A stretch of DNA of 6,704 nucleotides, from positions 1-6,704 of the forward strand of contig DBBB01000030.1 of NCBI GenBank assembly GCA_002291985.1. Direction: 5' to 3'. A model generated the notes under the pieces. It was given only the letters and a program-made list of their open reading frames with translations. It was not told the DNA's origin and searched no databases. Shown piece by piece: positions 5,787-6,704 of this stretch (position 1 is the stretch's first letter; every line of letters begins with the position of its first letter). Both the position numbers and the translations under genes were made by a program. This stretch comes from Firmicutes bacterium UBA995. GTDB taxonomy: Bacteria > Bacillota > Sulfobacillia > UBA995.

Positions 5787-6043
5787 TCCGGGTAGAGGTC
5801 CGGTTTGCGGGACTGCCCCGCACCGAAACCGGGCTCAAGGCCGAGACGCTGGAACTGGCGCCCGACATCACCCTGGAGCGCCTGGTCGAACAGTTGAACC
5901 GGAGCTACTCCTGGGAAATCGGCCGGGGAGGGTCGCACTTCGTCCTCCTCAACCAGCAAAGTCTTCGCCGTGAGCGCTGGTCCGAGACGCGGCTGCAGGA
6001 TGGTGACAGCGTGCTGGTGATCTCCGCCATCGCAGGAGGCTGA
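5783..6043 (+). CDS. MoaD/ThiS-family sulfur carrier, probably for the AOR pterin cofactor
   Basis: An 86-residue ubiquitin-like protein with the classic ending LQDGDSVLVISAIAGG. The C-terminal Gly-Gly is the tail that is adenylated and converted to a thiocarboxylate in this family. The N-terminal strand (MIRVEVRFAGLPR) and the central TLERLVEQL helix fit the fold. The start is TTG at 5783, sharing the bases TTGA with the AOR stop. GGAGG (5771-5775) lies 7 bases upstream, so the two genes are probably translationally coupled. MoaD-like proteins are often encoded beside AOR genes, and a dedicated role in making the dithiolene sulfurs of tungstopterin is the best reading. ThiS function in thiamine synthesis is a less likely alternative given the context. 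The partner enzymes (MoaE, MoeB) are not in the window. Confidence 0.88.
   Translation: MIRVEVRFAGLPRTETGLKAETLELAPDITLERLVEQLNRSYSWEIGRGGSHFVLLNQQSLRRERWSETRLQDGDSVLVISAIAGG
6035..6039 (+). promoter_or_regulatory. Ribosome binding site embedded in the Gly-Gly codons
   Basis: GGAGG here is made by the last two sense codons (GGA GGC) of the sulfur-carrier gene and lies 7 bases before the ATG of the hydroxyacid dehydrogenase gene. The same bases encode the essential diglycine tail and serve translation of the next gene. Confidence 0.75.
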
Positions 6044-6046
6044 TCC

Positions 6047-6704
6047 ATGGGCTACCGGGTGCTGGTGACCCCCCGTTCTTTTGCGCAACTTGACCGCGAA
6101 CCCCTGACGCGCCTGGCCGAAAGTGGGTGTGAAGTGCGGCGCAACCCGGGGGAGCGGCCCCTGACCGAGGCGGAGATGGTCGAGGCGATAGCGGGGACGG
6201 ACGGGTTGATCGTCGGCATCGACCCGGTCACCGACCGCGTGCTCGCCGCCGCCCCCGGCTTGAAGGTCATCTCGAAGTACGGCGCCGGGGTCGACAACAT
6301 CGACCTCGCGGACGCCACTCACCGGGGGATAGTGGTGACGGCCACTCCCGATGCCAACACCGAAGCCGTGGCCGACCTCACCCTGGGTCTCATGTTGGCC
6401 GCCGCCCGGGGCATCGCCCACGCCCACGCGGCGCTACGGGAAGGGAACTGGCAGCGCCACCTGGGCGTGGACCTCTGGGGACGCTCGCTGGGTCTGGTCG
6501 GCACCGGGCGCATCGGCAAGGCGGTAGCCCGACGGGCCCGCAGCTTCGACATGCAGATCCTCGCCCACGACCTGTACCCCGATGCCGCCTGGGCGTCCGA
6601 AAGCAGGGCGACCTACGTTTCGCTGGAGGACCTCTTTTCCCGCAGCGACTTCGTCTCGCTGCATCTGCCGGTCACTCCCTCCACCCGCCAGTTCGTCAAC
6701 CGCC
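6047..6704 (+). CDS. D-isomer-specific 2-hydroxyacid dehydrogenase (phosphoglycerate dehydrogenase-like), C-terminus beyond window
   Basis: The first 219 residues of an NAD-dependent D-2-hydroxyacid dehydrogenase, which interconverts 2-oxoacids and D-2-hydroxyacids. The N-terminal catalytic domain includes YGAGVDNID (78-86). ATPDANTEAVADLTLGLML (99-117) is the hinge region, typical of the phosphoglycerate dehydrogenase-like branch. The Rossmann motif GTGRIG at 152-157 and Asp175 after the following strand indicate NAD(H). LHLPVTPST near 205-213 is also typical. The catalytic Glu and His, and any ACT domain, lie past the right edge. The start ATG at 6047 is 3 bases after the sulfur-carrier stop. 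In this operon it more likely handles a sugar-derived hydroxyacid, glyoxylate or hydroxypyruvate than serine synthesis, but that is inference. The frame is open to the edge with no stop. Confidence 0.9.
   Translation, partial: MGYRVLVTPRSFAQLDREPLTRLAESGCEVRRNPGERPLTEAEMVEAIAGTDGLIVGIDPVTDRVLAAAPGLKVISKYGAGVDNIDLADATHRGIVVTATPDANTEAVADLTLGLMLAAARGIAHAHAALREGNWQRHLGVDLWGRSLGLVGTGRIGKAVARRARSFDMQILAHDLYPDAAWASESRATYVSLEDLFSRSDFVSLHLPVTPSTRQFVNR

Noticed and set aside
5708..6427. 239-codon open frame on the minus strand
   Set aside because: It is antisense to the end of the AOR gene, the sulfur carrier and the hydroxyacid dehydrogenase, all of which have clear family motifs.

Overview
The window is GC-rich bacterial DNA (roughly two thirds G+C by eye). 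Ribosome binding sites are strong (GGAGG-type), TTG/GTG starts occur, and two promoters are close to the sigma-70 consensus. A full-length aldehyde ferredoxin oxidoreductase (AOR), a tungsten-pterin and [4Fe-4S] enzyme that is normally oxygen sensitive, points to an anaerobe. High-GC Bacillota or Chloroflexota would fit, but the phylum cannot be fixed from this sequence. Both edges cut through genes.

Layout: two divergent gene sets share one control region. Leftward, from about 2633 to the left edge, lie a GntR/HutC-type repressor, a sugar-type periplasmic binding protein with an N-terminal membrane segment, and the N-terminal part of a short-chain dehydrogenase. A perfect 11-bp hairpin lies between the last two. 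Rightward, from about 3029 to the right edge, lie a ketose 3-epimerase-like TIM barrel, the AOR, a MoaD/ThiS-type sulfur carrier ending in Gly-Gly, and the first 219 codons of a D-2-hydroxyacid dehydrogenase. The last three are tightly packed: a TTGA stop/start overlap, then 3 bases between stop and start.

The 395-bp region between the two sets (2634-3028) is the most structured noncoding DNA here. It holds two divergent promoters, each TTGACA, a 17-bp spacer and a good -10 box. Each promoter has a related inverted repeat over its -35/spacer. The same 11-mer (CCTGTAATGAT) lies near each predicted transcript start. A 17-bp unit repeated five times in tandem (2704-2787) abuts the -35 box of the repressor promoter. 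I infer that the GntR protein represses itself and the catabolic operon from the shared dyads, and that a sugar-derived ligand relieves repression.

Working model (inference): the binding protein captures a sugar or sugar acid. The epimerase, the dehydrogenases and the ferredoxin-linked AOR interconvert and oxidise it. The MoaD-like protein supplies sulfur for the pterin cofactor of the AOR. The substrate cannot be read from the sequence, and no permease, transporter ATPase or kinase lies in the window.
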